Shown: positions 7,738 through 17,522, counted from the stretch's first letter. The stretch: DNA of 37,167 nt from Alphaproteobacteria bacterium (GCA_017992885.1 JAGONT010000021.1:1-37167), one strand, 5' to 3'. Numbers and translations are program-made. The notes: a model not told the origin generated them from the sequence alone.

Positions 7738-10700
7738 GTGAACGAAATAAAGTCTACCTCACCTCATCTCTCCAGGAAAGGGTTCTTTGTTAAAAAATCC
7801 ATACGTCTTGTTTTTGATGTCATAAAGTCTCTTTGTGGTCTTGTTTTTGTAATTTTTCTTCTTCTTATGGTAAGGCTTTCTTGGGGGCCGCTCAATCTTA
7901 ACTTCCTAACTCCACAGATTGAGGAGGCTTTTAAAGCGCCTCAGGTTGGGATTAGTGCTACTATTGGTCATACCCAGCTTGTTTGGCGAAAGTGGCACCG
8001 CCTTTTTGAAATCGATCTCGTGGATGTTCAGTTTCAAAAAGATCAAAATCCACAGTGGATTTCGATTGAACATATAGGGGTGTCTTTCAGGTTTTATCGC
8101 TTTCTTTTGGGAGAAGTTTCCTTAGAAAAGCTTCGATTTTATCATCCTCACGTGCTTTTCGAGAAGGATGAAAAAGGGGAATATGCTTTGGGGCTTGGCC
8201 AGTCCGCGCTGAGCCAAGACTTCGCTCTTGAAAATCTTTTGCCGTTTTTTGCATTGTCTGGTCCGAGTACCGTTCTTGGTAAATTAAATGAAGTCACTAA
8301 AATTTCTATCATTGAGGCTCATACTTTTTTAAGGGATCAAGAAGCAAATCAAGAATGGGAACTTCCTAAAACAACATGTGTGTTAAGACGAAAGCTTGAT
8401 GGGTTTCGTATAGAATTAATTTTACAACCTCAGCAAGGAGCGGGAGCTCTTAAGGCAGAGTTTGCTCATCAGATAGGATCTGCTCGTTTTGATGTTAATC
8501 TTGATTTAGACCATATCTCTTTTGAAAGTTTACTTAAAAAAAAAGGACCTATTTTCTGTCCTCTAAATCCTGAAATCCTGGATTTTGATGATGCTCTTAA
8601 TTTTCTACAATGTTGGGATGTTCCCCTTAATGGTAAAGTGCATCTGGCAGCTGTTCCTGCTACTCTTCAAGTGATCGAAGGAACGTGTGATGTGGATCTT
8701 GGAAAAGGAACGCTGACGTCCACTATGCCTACTCTTCTCCCTTTTGTGATAACCTCTGGCAATGTTTCGTTGGTTCTCTCCCCCCATGAGATCGATCTTA
8801 AAAAAGTTGGACTCTTATCGGAAGAAGCTCTTTTTCAGTTTTCAGGAAAGCTTGTGTCTCCGAATAGTCCTCTCTCTCTTTTAGAACCGATGCAAATGGG
8901 GCATTTTATGGAGATTGAAGGAAAAATGGAAGACTTTCCCATAGATTATTTAGAAGTTCTTTGGCCTAAGGATCTTGCGGTTCCTGCTCGGGAGTGGCTG
9001 ACGCAAAACTTGCGAATGGGAGTTATAACTGAGGCGACATTCTTATTTAAAGGACATGAAGGAGAGAGTGGATTTAAAGTTGATGGTCTTGATGGTACGC
9101 TTGCAGGAAAAGGAGTAGAAATTACTTATCTTAAAGGATTGCCGGCGGCGAAAAACGTTGCTGCACAGGCGATTTTTGACAAAACAGGCTTTAACATTCA
9201 AGTTCTTGCTGGAGAGATTGATCAGATTAAAGTTCAAGAAGGTCATGTTCTTATTTCAGCCCTTGATACAGATGACGAACAACTCAGTTTGAATCTTAAG
9301 GTGAAGGGACCTCTTCCTGACTTTCTTGATGTTATTGATCACAAGCCTCTTGAATATGCCTCTTATGGAAAGATTGATCCTAAAAATACCAAGGGAGAGG
9401 GGACGCTGTCTCTTAATCTTGACTTTCCACTCAAGGCAACTCTTAAGTTTAAGGATGTTAAAATGGCGGCCACGGGAACATTTCAAAATGTGGCTCTTGA
9501 CAGAAAAATTTCAGAGGAACTTACCTCTCAACTTACGGACGGAAGTCTTTTGCTTAACCTTACTCACAATCAAATGGAAATTAAGGGAGAAGGGCTTCTT
9601 AACCAACTTCCTGCGACTCTGACCTATCGCCATTTTTTTGAGGACACGGCTGCTCACGAAGTGTGGCTTAAAGTGGAAACAACTGCCTCGTTTGCAGACT
9701 TTAAGCGTTTGGGATTTGATTGGGCAGAGTACGCTCAAGGTCCTACTCAAGCGCTTTTTATCTATACTCTTGACAGGAATAAGAAAAGTAATTTTTTTGT
9801 GAATTTAGATATCACGCAAGCGACTCTCTCATTCTTTCCTCTTGAGTGGGAAAAAATGCCTGGAGAGAAGGGGAGGCTTTCTTTTAATCTGCTTTTTAAT
9901 GATGGCCAGCTTGCTAAGATGTCCGACCTTCGTATGTTGTCTCCCACCTGTGTTTTTAAAGGGGAAATTCTTTTTGGCGCGGAAAAAGATTGGAAAACCA
10001 TTCATCTCTCTTCATTTAGAGGACCACACACGCAAACTCAAGTCACGCTTCATACCCCACGTAAAGATGCATATGAGGTCTCTTTTAAGGGGCAAAGCGT
10101 GGATTTAGAAAAATTTCTCGATTATGTTAATAAAAAAGAGGATCAAGATCATCCTCCTACAGATATTAAGCTATTTGCGGATGTAGACCAATTGCGCCTT
10201 GGTGAGGGAAAAATTTTTCAAAGTGTTAAAGCTGAGGCTGATCTTTTCTTGCAAGGAAAGATGACAACATGGAAAACCGTTCATCTGAGAGCTAAAGCGG
10301 GCAAGGGAACTGCAAATAGGGGAGATATGGCCAAAGTTTCGGGAGGTGTTTTATTTGATATTACCCCTGGACCTAATAATACACAAACCCTTGAAGTTCG
10401 GGCCAATGATGCAGGTGCCTTCTTAAAAAATTTGAGTATCTATGAAGACATTGGCGGGGGATATATTACCATTAAAGGTAAGAGGCAAGGCCAAGGTCCT
10501 TATAAAGGAACTTTTAAATTAAAAGACTTCGAGGCTTATGAAGTTCATCTTTTAGGACGATTTGCGGCTCTCCTTTCTCCCATTGGAATTGTGAACTTAT
10601 TTTCAGAGAAGAAGGTTTTATCAATGGAAAAGTTTGAAGCTGATTTCGATTATAGTGAAGATCTTGTCGTCGTCCGCAAGGGTATTGGCAAAAGTCTTTC

Positions 10701-10971
10701 CCTTGGATTTACGGTCGAAGGAAAAATTGATCAAAAAAATCGCATTTATGCATTAAATGGCAATATTACCCCGGCTCGATTTTTAAATTCGATTTTAAAC
10801 AATATACCCCTTGTTGGAGATCTGCTCAATGGTGGAGAAGGGGAGGGGATTTTTGCCATTGCGTACTCCGTTAAGGGTTCTTTTGATGCGCCTAACATTC
10901 ACCTCAATCCTCTTTCAATCTTGGCGCCAGGATTTATTCGTAATATTTTTCAATCAATTGATGGTGACTGA
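7738..10971 (+). CDS. YhdP/AsmA-like inner-membrane protein (DUF3971, AsmA-like C-terminus)
   Basis: About 1077 residues. One N-terminal membrane anchor (about residues 27-46, SLCGLVFVIFLLLMVRL) is followed by a very long beta-rich periplasmic body. The last 70 residues (PARFLNSILNNIPLVGD, GGEGEGIFAIAYSVKG, NPLSILAPGFIRNIF) match the conserved AsmA-like C-terminal block of the DUF3971/YhdP type. Known YhdP/TamB relatives form hydrophobic grooves that move phospholipid between inner and outer membrane. I chose the GTG at 7738, 5 nt after GGAG; a TTG at 7720 and a GTG at 7732 are alternatives. It is one of the longest genes here and appears monocistronic. Confidence 0.8.
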   Translation: MNEIKSTSPHLSRKGFFVKKSIRLVFDVIKSLCGLVFVIFLLLMVRLSWGPLNLNFLTPQIEEAFKAPQVGISATIGHTQLVWRKWHRLFEIDLVDVQFQKDQNPQWISIEHIGVSFRFYRFLLGEVSLEKLRFYHPHVLFEKDEKGEYALGLGQSALSQDFALENLLPFFALSGPSTVLGKLNEVTKISIIEAHTFLRDQEANQEWELPKTTCVLRRKLDGFRIELILQPQQGAGALKAEFAHQIGSARFDVNLDLDHISFESLLKKKGPIFCPLNPEILDFDDALNFLQCWDVPLNGKVHLAAVPATLQVIEGTCDVDLGKGTLTSTMPTLLPFVITSGNVSLVLSPHEIDLKKVGLLSEEALFQFSGKLVSPNSPLSLLEPMQMGHFMEIEGKMEDFPIDYLEVLWPKDLAVPAREWLTQNLRMGVITEATFLFKGHEGESGFKVDGLDGTLAGKGVEITYLKGLPAAKNVAAQAIFDKTGFNIQVLAGEIDQIKVQEGHVLISALDTDDEQLSLNLKVKGPLPDFLDVIDHKPLEYASYGKIDPKNTKGEGTLSLNLDFPLKATLKFKDVKMAATGTFQNVALDRKISEELTSQLTDGSLLLNLTHNQMEIKGEGLLNQLPATLTYRHFFEDTAAHEVWLKVETTASFADFKRLGFDWAEYAQGPTQALFIYTLDRNKKSNFFVNLDITQATLSFFPLEWEKMPGEKGRLSFNLLFNDGQLAKMSDLRMLSPTCVFKGEILFGAEKDWKTIHLSSFRGPHTQTQVTLHTPRKDAYEVSFKGQSVDLEKFLDYVNKKEDQDHPPTDIKLFADVDQLRLGEGKIFQSVKAEADLFLQGKMTTWKTVHLRAKAGKGTANRGDMAKVSGGVLFDITPGPNNTQTLEVRANDAGAFLKNLSIYEDIGGGYITIKGKRQGQGPYKGTFKLKDFEAYEVHLLGRFAALLSPIGIVNLFSEKKVLSMEKFEADFDYSEDLVVVRKGIGKSLSLGFTVEGKIDQKNRIYALNGNITPARFLNSILNNIPLVGDLLNGGEGEGIFAIAYSVKGSFDAPNIHLNPLSILAPGFIRNIFQSIDGD

Positions 10972-11284
10972 CATGGATACTCTATTCTCTCTTTTTACCT
11001 CGGTAAGATGATTCCGGAATCACTTATTGTATTCTTCTTTTAGAGTAGGACTCTCTTATTTTAAGTAAAAAACCTAAGAACTTCGCTAGCTTTCGATCTG
11101 ATTCTTTGATCTTTAAGTTTGAGTCATCCATTTGATCACTTCAGAAAATTCTCCCTAAGGCCACAAAGCGATTGTTCTCTGAAGTATCTATGGTGATGAT
11201 TACATAAATATTAAAAAAAATCAATAAATAGATAGAAAATAGTCAAATAAATATGAGGATATTTTCCTATTTTACATTTGCTTC
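10972..11284. other. Intergenic gap between yhdP-like and def-like genes
   Basis: No credible gene. It contains TGATTCCGGAATCA (perfect dyad near 11008-11022), AGAGT-AGG-ACTCT (11042-11054) and an 8-bp inverted repeat, ACTTCAGA (11138-11145) and TCTGAAGT (11178-11185). None is a textbook terminator, though the first two could end transcripts from the YhdP-like gene. Confidence 0.5.
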
Positions 11285-11851
11285 TTAAGTTGTTGAAGTC
11301 CTCACTCTTAATAGATCATCTTTAAACCCTAATGTACGGATATCTTGCATTTTTTGAGGATACAGGATGCCATCGAGATGGTCGCATTCATGCTGAACAA
11401 CTCTGGCATGAAAGCCATGCGCCACTCGTTTTTCTTCTTGGCCTTTTTTATTGAGAAACGAGTATTCAACAGAATGGTATCTTGGCACCTTCCCCATTAG
11501 GTCAGGTAATGAAAGGCGACTTTCCCACCCAATTTTAATCTCGTCAGTGAGGGGGCGAACTTGGGGATTAATCATTACAGTCCAGGGTACGCCATCAGGA
11601 TCGTACTCAGGCGTTAATTCATATGAAGGATTGTTGGTTGTTTTCAAAATTCTAAAAATCACGATTCGCAAAAGAGAAAAAACTTGGGGAGCTGCTAAGC
11701 CACTACAATTCATATGGTTTACAGTGGCTTCCATGTCTGCGATGAGATGGGCGACCTGGGGAGCTAAAGGGTCTTCAACTCTTTTTGAAATTTCTTTCAG
11801 AATAGGGTCCCCCATTCGAGCGATTTTTAATATTCTGGGCTGTTGTTTCAT
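11285..11851 (-). CDS. def: Peptide deformylase homologue with altered metal site
   Basis: A 188-residue protein of the deformylase fold, which removes N-formyl groups from nascent chains. Motif 1 is SGLAAPQV (residues 50-57), motif 3 is QHECDHLDG with His154, Glu155 and His158 intact. Motif 2, normally EGCLS, reads ESRLS (110-114): Gly becomes Ser and the metal-ligand Cys becomes Arg112. The first Gly of motif 1 is also replaced by Cys49. The surrounding GWE...LP and VPRY match a known deformylase subclass, so the change is not a misread frame. Activity as a deformylase is doubtful unless another ligand serves. A standard def presumably exists elsewhere. AAGGAAG precedes the ATG. No fmt is adjacent, unlike many def genes. 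Confidence 0.85.
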   Translation of the reverse strand: MKQQPRILKIARMGDPILKEISKRVEDPLAPQVAHLIADMEATVNHMNCSGLAAPQVFSLLRIVIFRILKTTNNPSYELTPEYDPDGVPWTVMINPQVRPLTDEIKIGWESRLSLPDLMGKVPRYHSVEYSFLNKKGQEEKRVAHGFHARVVQHECDHLDGILYPQKMQDIRTLGFKDDLLRVRTSTT

Positions 11852-12037
11852 TGTTTCTTCCTTTCACTTTGTGAACGATCTATGCTATACGATGGGTGCT
11901 GCTGAAATAATGTCTATGTCATGTTCGTTAAGGGGAATATTTTTGGTGCTTAGATGAATAGCGCTCATGTTAATATTTTAATGAATTTTTTCTTTTATAG
12001 CGTTGTCTGACAGCTATTTGTTCATTGGAAAGCTCTA

Positions 12038-12661
12038 CTAACAAGGTTGTATGAGCGCCAGGATAAGACTCTTGGTCCCACTTGTGATTGGTTGTACTTC
12101 ATGGATATAGTCACAAGAAACTAATAATATTTCTCCTGAATTTGGTGTATGCACACACTTTCTTTCTTTTGACTGATAAATCATATGCTGACCTTCTGTA
12201 TAATTTCCGTCGAGAAAAAAATGGATAGCGTACTGAGACACATTACTGTTATTATTTGCTTGATGAGTTGGGATAAAGTTTTTTCCTTCATATACATAGC
12301 AAACGCATTGATCGACGGTAAAATGACTTACTCCAGTGATTTCCATAACAAAATTTCTTACTTGAACTGAATTCATAACATCAAAAATAGCCTTGTTTTT
12401 TATCTCCATATTTTGTGGCATTTTAATCTTTGATATTTTTATGTCTGAGCGTTCATTCACATTTTCAAGTTTAAAGGTTTCATATTTTAATTTACTTACC
12501 TCATAATTTAGTGTCTTCCATTGATCAACAGTAAGAGATAAGTCGTTTTTAGTAATCAGGCAGCAGCCTTCTAATAAAATATTCTTTTTTAAATAATTCA
12601 CTGAGTCGTGCTGTTCTTTTACATTATTTAAAAACATTGAATCCACCGTATACTTTGTCAT
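12038..12661 (-). CDS. 2-oxoglutarate/Fe(II) oxygenase-like protein with HxA motif
   Basis: A 207-residue protein whose C-terminal half reads like the double-stranded beta-helix of 2OG-Fe(II) oxygenases: YEGKNFIPTHQAN, then AIHFFLDGNYTEG, then SGEILLVSCDYIHEVQPI and SGTKSLILAL. His133 and His187 would be the iron ligands and Lys197, ten residues on, would hold 2-oxoglutarate. The usual Asp of HxD is Ala135. An HxA site is what 2OG-dependent halogenases such as SyrB2 use to leave room for chloride, but it also fits an inactive or differently liganded protein. The substrate is unknown. Upstream 12662-12955 has no gene. Very AT-rich compared with neighbours, which may indicate transfer. Confidence 0.5.
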   Translation of the reverse strand: MTKYTVDSMFLNNVKEQHDSVNYLKKNILLEGCCLITKNDLSLTVDQWKTLNYEVSKLKYETFKLENVNERSDIKISKIKMPQNMEIKNKAIFDVMNSVQVRNFVMEITGVSHFTVDQCVCYVYEGKNFIPTHQANNNSNVSQYAIHFFLDGNYTEGQHMIYQSKERKCVHTPNSGEILLVSCDYIHEVQPITSGTKSLILALIQPC

Positions 12662-12883
12662 TTCTTACTATCAATAGAATTAAACCATCTAAAAATCCTT
12701 GGGTGGTGCCAAACTCAAGAAATCTAAAAGGCTTTTACAGTGTTTTCCTTTTCTTATCTAAGGGAGTAAGCAAGTTTTAGTCAATGGCTTTCATCTCAGA
12801 ATAGCTCAATAAGGTAGAAAGAATGAAATGAGCTAAATGAATCTGAACTTCTTTAAGGGCATGTAATATTCTGTTTATTGTTT

Positions 12884-12898
12884 TTAACAATAATTTAA
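12884..12898. promoter_or_regulatory. CtrA-like box TTAA-N7-TTAA
   Basis: TTAA at 12884-12887 and 12895-12898, spaced 7 bp, about 58 bp upstream of the hydrolase start. Could be chance in AT-rich DNA. Confidence 0.25.
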
Positions 12899-12955
12899 CT
12901 CTTCTTAGAAATGGCATTAAGCGTTATTTTATCTTGTCAATTGAGGGAGAAAGCG

Positions 12956-13492
12956 ATGATAAAAATTGTATTTATTCCAGGAAACAGCAGGCTTACAACA
13001 CAAGATAATTGGTTTCCCAGTGTTAAGGCAGGGTTACAAGCTGAAGGATTAAAAGTTATTGCAAGAGAATTCCCTGATCCGGATTTAGCGAGAGAATCTT
13101 TTTGGCTTCCATTTTTGTTAGATGACTTAAAAATTGATGAAAATGCAATACTTGTGGGGCATTCGTCGGGGGCTATTGCCGCGATGAGAGTCGCTGAAAA
13201 ACAGAATATTTTAGGATCTGTATTGGTGGGTTCTTACTATACAGACCTTGGGATAGAAAAAGAAAAGCAATCTGGTTATTTTGATAGGCCATGGGATTGG
13301 ATCAATATGAAACGTAATCAAAAATGGACGATTGTCTTTGCATCTCAAGACGATCCATGGATTTCTGTCGAACATCCACGTTATATCCAGCAACAGTTGA
13401 CTAGTGAGTATCACGAATATAAAGATCAAGGTCACTTTGGGGGAGATTATTATAAAGAAACCTTTCCAGAACTGACCATGGCCATTTTATGA
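12956..13492 (+). CDS. RBBP9/YdeN-type serine hydrolase (alpha/beta fold)
   Basis: A 178-residue alpha/beta hydrolase of the small RBBP9/YdeN family. IKIVFIPGN is the first strand and oxyanion loop, GHSSG (68-72) carries nucleophile Ser70, the Asp of SQDDPW (about 133) and His160 in GHFGG complete the triad. The ATG at 12956 follows GAGGGAGA by 5 nt. The frame extends to 12911, but that would add 15 residues before the conserved first strand. Family members are esterase-like with poorly defined substrates. It stands alone, between two accessory genes. The 13493-13936 gap after it holds AT-rich DNA with no gene I trust. Confidence 0.85.
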   Translation: MIKIVFIPGNSRLTTQDNWFPSVKAGLQAEGLKVIAREFPDPDLARESFWLPFLLDDLKIDENAILVGHSSGAIAAMRVAEKQNILGSVLVGSYYTDLGIEKEKQSGYFDRPWDWINMKRNQKWTIVFASQDDPWISVEHPRYIQQQLTSEYHEYKDQGHFGGDYYKETFPELTMAIL

Positions 13493-13936
13493 AACATTAA
13501 GGGAGCAAGAAAAGTGTCTTTATAGAGCTTTTTAAGAATAAAATCCTCTCGTCGACTATGTTTGAGCTTTGGTAAGCCAGTTGAGCTTTTATAGTTTAGT
13601 GTTGGTATCTTCTATTGATAACAACTTGATGTAACCAACTAAGGTTGTTTTTAGTATATAAGGAATATAATGGGTGTTATGTTTTTTAAAATTAATCATT
13701 TTATACTTTAAGAAATGAAATATATAAAACTTTATAGGTATCACGATTAAAAAAAACATAACAGAAATGACCAAATTGTATTGGTAAGTGAAAGTAAGTT
13801 CTATTAATTTATAAGTTAAGTGGGTTAAAAAACTATTAAAGCTAAGGCTCATTACTAATTTTTTTAATATTGAGTAAATATTTTAAAAATTATGGTTGTA
13901 ATTTACGAAAAGCACCTTACCTCAGGTGTAGTGTTA

Positions 13937-15526
13937 ATGAGTAATGAAATGGTGATGATGATGAAATGTAAGATAACCTCAAGAACCTTGTTAGTGAGTG
14001 CTTCTGTTTTTTCAATGCTATGTGTCAACGGGGCTTATGCACGTGATAATAGCGATGTAGAAACAAGACGCGCTTCAATTGCGCGGCAGTTTGTTAAGAA
14101 GGGTGAAGAGCTTTGGCAAAATGCCCCTGACTTAGGCTTTACAAAGGCTGTTGTAAATGGGGCTAACTATGTTGGTGAAGCTGTTGTAGAACAAAGCAAA
14201 GGTTTTGTGAGAGGGAAAGCTTCGGATGCATTAGATCGTGCTTCTGATCAAATTGGTAAAGCCGCAGCTAATAAATTTCACGCACTTGTGTATAGAGATT
14301 CATCAGTTCACGTCGTTAATGATGCAGGTGAGCATATTGGCTACGTTGAAGCAGTGGCACCACGTCTGGTTCGAAATATTCTTAACAATCAACTTGGTTT
14401 TGACTTAGACGGTTCTGTGCCAGGTGTTCCTAAAGCTGTCATGAAAGCCATTGGAAATTATTTGGAAAATCAAGTTGCTATGATGCTAGAAGGTCAAGTT
14501 TTTGATCTTGCGAAAAAAGCAACCCAAAAGGCAACAATTGCAGCCGTTGGTAAAGCGATGGGACTGACTCAAGATCAAATTAGTGCAGTTCTTCAGAAAC
14601 AAGGCGCATCAGCGACAGTAGGACAAGTCGAAGTTGCTATAGATGAGAAGGCTGCTGCTCAGCAGATAAAGTCTGAGCTTTCCAAGGAAGTACAAGCCGA
14701 TGAGCAAGAAGCCTATGGGAATATTGCCACTGGGTTGATAAGAAATTTTTCTGCAAGATTGAAGATTAATCTCAATGAGTACATTAAGACAGCGGCACAA
14801 GATGTTGCAACCTCTTATGCCCATCAATTGATTGAAGATACGGGTGAATTGGTTCTTCGTTATGGAGAAACTGTAGCAGGAGCTGGTGTTGTTGCCGCTG
14901 CAGGAGTTGTTTCTGGTGGTTCAGGGGCAGCTTTCGCTGCTACAGCTGTGACTGCAGACCAACGTTTAGCAGAAGGGGGTCATCAAGACTCGCTTATCCG
15001 TCGTGCTGTTAAATGGATGACAGGATATGATGCCCGTAAAGAGGAAGCAAAAGCAAAGGCAAGCTTTGTTGTTCCGATGACCTTGAATGTTGATGGCATT
15101 TTGAAGCAGTTAGGTTTGGGTGACTTTTTAGTTCCAACTCAAGCTGATTTTGATTCTGCCTACGGTAAATATAAAGCCGTTGCTATTCTTGATGAAGAAG
15201 GTGACGAATGGACGACATTCGATCAAACCGTGAAGCCTGTTAATTTTACGATGCTTTTTGAAGAGGCCAGAGATACTCTCGCCGCAGCAAAAGCGAAAGT
15301 TGCAGAAGTTGTAGAGCAAGCGGCTACGGTTGTTAAAGACACAGCTAAAGCCGGTCTTAAAGAAGCAAAACATGTTGTTGTGGCGTTTAGTGAAGCTGCA
15401 GATGATTTTGCAGAAGCTCTTAATCCCATGATGCGTTCGGACTTCTGGGATGATGAACCTGAAGTATCGGCTAAAGTTAGTGTGCCAGTTGAACAAGCTA
15501 AAAAATCTTGGTGGAAGATCTGGTAA
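13937..15526 (+). CDS. Secreted Ala-rich helical protein, unknown
   Basis: A protein of about 529 residues that I do not recognise. The signal peptide is clear (ITSRTLLVSASVFSMLC, cleavage after AYA). I chose the ATG at 13937 because AGGTG lies 8 nt upstream; Met codons at 13949-13961 are alternatives and the frame opens at 13892. The mature protein is mostly amphipathic helix. About two thirds along is a Gly/Ala/Val-rich hydrophobic hairpin (VAGAGVVAAAGVVSGG then AAFAATAVTA), and the last 110 residues form an Ala/Lys/Glu helix (AKAKVAEVVEQAATVVKDTA). The hydrophobic hairpin in a soluble exported protein resembles membrane-inserting toxins or apolipoprotein-like surface proteins, an inference only. 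A strong terminator follows. Confidence 0.75.
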   Translation: MSNEMVMMMKCKITSRTLLVSASVFSMLCVNGAYARDNSDVETRRASIARQFVKKGEELWQNAPDLGFTKAVVNGANYVGEAVVEQSKGFVRGKASDALDRASDQIGKAAANKFHALVYRDSSVHVVNDAGEHIGYVEAVAPRLVRNILNNQLGFDLDGSVPGVPKAVMKAIGNYLENQVAMMLEGQVFDLAKKATQKATIAAVGKAMGLTQDQISAVLQKQGASATVGQVEVAIDEKAAAQQIKSELSKEVQADEQEAYGNIATGLIRNFSARLKINLNEYIKTAAQDVATSYAHQLIEDTGELVLRYGETVAGAGVVAAAGVVSGGSGAAFAATAVTADQRLAEGGHQDSLIRRAVKWMTGYDARKEEAKAKASFVVPMTLNVDGILKQLGLGDFLVPTQADFDSAYGKYKAVAILDEEGDEWTTFDQTVKPVNFTMLFEEARDTLAAAKAKVAEVVEQAATVVKDTAKAGLKEAKHVVVAFSEAADDFAEALNPMMRSDFWDDEPEVSAKVSVPVEQAKKSWWKIW

Positions 15527-15546
15527 GACTTTCTTAAGAAAAACCA

Positions 15547-15576
15547 AAAAAGGCGGCCTATAGGCTGCCTTTTTTT
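15547..15576. terminator. Bidirectional rho-independent terminator
   Basis: AAGGCGGCC-TATA-GGCTGCCTT forms a 9-bp stem (one G-U), with eight T on the right and a run of A on the left. It sits between the convergent genes 13937-15526 and lolD and can serve both. Confidence 0.9.
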
Positions 15577-15577
15577 T

Positions 15578-16252
15578 CTATTGAAGCACCCCATCATGAA
15601 GGGTGAGTATACGATCCATTCGTTGGGCAAGACTCATATTATGTGTAGCGATTAAGGCCGCCAAGTTTTCTTGGCGCACCAGTTGAATAAGTTTATCAAA
15701 TACCGCGGCTGCCGTATGTTCATCCAAATTGCCCGTTGGTTCGTCGGCAAGCAAAACTTTAGGTCGATTGGCCAAGGCGCGAACAATGGCAATCCGCTGC
15801 TGTTCCCCCCCTGAAAGACGCGCTGGACGATGGGATGCTCGTTCTAAAAGACCTACCTCAGTCAGCAGGTCATGGGCTCGTCTTTTGGCGTCATGATAAG
15901 ACTTTCCAGCAATCATTTGAGGGAGAATAATATTTTCTTCTGCATCAAATTCAGGAAGAAGGTGGTGAAATTGATAAACAAAACCTAATACATCACGACG
16001 AATTTGGGTTCGAGCTGTATCATTGAGGGAGGAACAGTTCTTTCCATCAATGATTATGTCACCCCCATCGGTTTTTTCTAAAAGACCTGCCGTTTGGAGA
16101 AGAGTGGACTTTCCTGAGCCTGAAGGCCCCACAAGAGCGACAATTTCACCGGGGTATAGGTTAAGGTCAATCCCGCGTAAAACATGAAGGTCTTCAGGAC
16201 CTTGATGGAAGATACGGGTAAGCCCCTTAAGGGAAAGAACAGCATTATTCAT
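15578..16252 (-). CDS. lolD: Lipoprotein-releasing ABC transporter ATPase LolD
   Basis: ATPase of the Lol system, which extracts outer-membrane lipoproteins from the inner membrane. From the ATG at 16252 it has 224 residues: Walker [10 protein letters not shown] (42-50), the LolD-typical [10 protein letters not shown] segment, signature LSGGEQQ (146-152), Walker B VLLADEP (166-172) and the H-loop His204 in ATHN. The frame reaches 16276, but the ATG at 16252 overlaps the end of the permease gene by 8 bp (a coupled start), and homologues begin there. It belongs to the MacB/LolD group of ABC ATPases and its partner is encoded directly upstream. Confidence 0.93.
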   Translation of the reverse strand: MNNAVLSLKGLTRIFHQGPEDLHVLRGIDLNLYPGEIVALVGPSGSGKSTLLQTAGLLEKTDGGDIIIDGKNCSSLNDTARTQIRRDVLGFVYQFHHLLPEFDAEENIILPQMIAGKSYHDAKRRAHDLLTEVGLLERASHRPARLSGGEQQRIAIVRALANRPKVLLADEPTGNLDEHTAAAVFDKLIQLVRQENLAALIATHNMSLAQRMDRILTLHDGVLQ

Positions 16253-17492
16253 AGCGTAAGGCCTCCACAGGATCAAGGCGAGACGCGCGCCACGAAGGGT
16301 ATAAAGAAGCTAAAAATGTTAAAAGAAGGGCAATCATTACCACCAAAATCACTTCATTAGGATCTACCTGAGCTGGAAGGCGGGAAAGGAAATAAATTTC
16401 AGCGCTAAAAAGTTCGGTTCCGGAAAGGGATTCAATGATTTTACGAATAGAATCGATGTTCCAAGAAAATAACAAGCCAAAGAGTGTTCCTATCAAGGCC
16501 CCCATGACTCCAATAGAAGATCCTGCAATAAAAAAAACTCGCATCATCATTCCTCGGGTTGCTCCCATAGTGCGTAAAATGGCGATATCTCGTCCTTTGT
16601 CTTTAACCAACATAATTAACGTAGAAATAACATTAAAAGAAGCCACAAGAATGATGAGGGTTAGAATGATAAACATAACATTTCGTTCAACCTTAATGGT
16701 ACTAAAAAATTCCTTATTGGCTTGCTGCCAATCAAATAGGCGCACATTTTTTCCATGAACAACAGGAAAAATTTCGTCTTTATATCGGTCTATTTTTTCA
16801 GGATTTTCCGTAAAAACCTCAATTCCCGTCACACCTTCGCCAAGCTGAAAGAATTTTTGAGCAGATTCGAGAGGGATAAAGACAAGGGTTAAGTCATATT
16901 GAATCATCCCTGCATCAAAAATACCTGCAACTTCAAAGGTACGCGTACGCGGCATTGTTCCAAATGCAGTTGCATTTCCTTCCGGGGCAACAAGTGTAAT
17001 TTTGTCTCCTAAAATTAATCCTAGTTTTTCGGCCAAGCGTTTGCCAATCACTGCAGCATTGGGTCTATCAAAAAGCCGCATTTTCCCCATAATTAAATTA
17101 TCAGAAATTGTCTTGCGGGCTTGAAGATCTGCCGAGCGCATGCCGTGCACCTGAACTCCCGTTGCATTGCCATGGGCTGTTGCCATGGCTTGCCCTTCTA
17201 CAAGAGGATTGGCGCCCGTAATTCCCGGTAGTTTTTGGATGTCTGCTGTTAAGCCTTCATAATTGGGTAGAGATCCTGCGTTGCTGTAAATGGCTAAATG
17301 GCCATTCATACCAATAATCCGTCCTAATAATTCGTGGCGAAAGCCATTCATAACGGACATGACAATAATCAGTGCGGCAACACCCAGGGCAATCCCGAGA
17401 AAAGAAAACCAAGCGGTTACAGAAATAAATCCTTCTTGTCGCCGAGCTCGAAGATAGCGAAACGCAACAAATCTTTCAAAGGCTGAAAACAC
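16245..17492 (-). CDS. lolC: LolC/LolE-family permease of the lipoprotein-releasing ABC transporter
   Basis: A 415-residue permease with the family's 4-TM plan: TM1 after the [11 protein letters not shown] amphipathic start, a large periplasmic domain (about 50-265), and three TMs in the C-terminal FtsX domain. [16 protein letters not shown] and DPVEALRYE at the C-terminus are LolC/E signatures. Only one permease gene is present, so a homodimer with LolD is likely, as in many alphaproteobacteria that have a single LolF-type permease. The start is GTG, with GGGAGG 7 nt upstream. It is co-transcribed with lolD. Confidence 0.92.
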   Translation of the reverse strand: MFSAFERFVAFRYLRARRQEGFISVTAWFSFLGIALGVAALIIVMSVMNGFRHELLGRIIGMNGHLAIYSNAGSLPNYEGLTADIQKLPGITGANPLVEGQAMATAHGNATGVQVHGMRSADLQARKTISDNLIMGKMRLFDRPNAAVIGKRLAEKLGLILGDKITLVAPEGNATAFGTMPRTRTFEVAGIFDAGMIQYDLTLVFIPLESAQKFFQLGEGVTGIEVFTENPEKIDRYKDEIFPVVHGKNVRLFDWQQANKEFFSTIKVERNVMFIILTLIILVASFNVISTLIMLVKDKGRDIAILRTMGATRGMMMRVFFIAGSSIGVMGALIGTLFGLLFSWNIDSIRKIIESLSGTELFSAEIYFLSRLPAQVDPNEVILVVMIALLLTFLASLYPSWRASRLDPVEALRYE

Positions 17493-17522
17493 TTACATTC
17501 CTCCCGGGTTTTATGGAAAGAT

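Noticed and set aside
9256..10108. Several ORFs of 76-98 residues inside the YhdP-like gene
   Set aside because: Shadow frames of a long gene with a conserved C-terminal block.
11451..11957. 168-residue plus-strand ORF across the deformylase gene
   Set aside because: Antisense to a gene with clear deformylase motifs; no family resemblance of its own.
13589..13852. 87-residue minus-strand hydrophobic ORF
   Set aside because: Very AT-rich, Phe/Ile/Leu/Tyr composition typical of random AT-rich DNA, no SD and no recognisable motif.
15128..15630. Two minus-strand ORFs opposite the secreted helical protein
   Set aside because: They cross the terminator and shadow a gene with a signal peptide and consistent composition.
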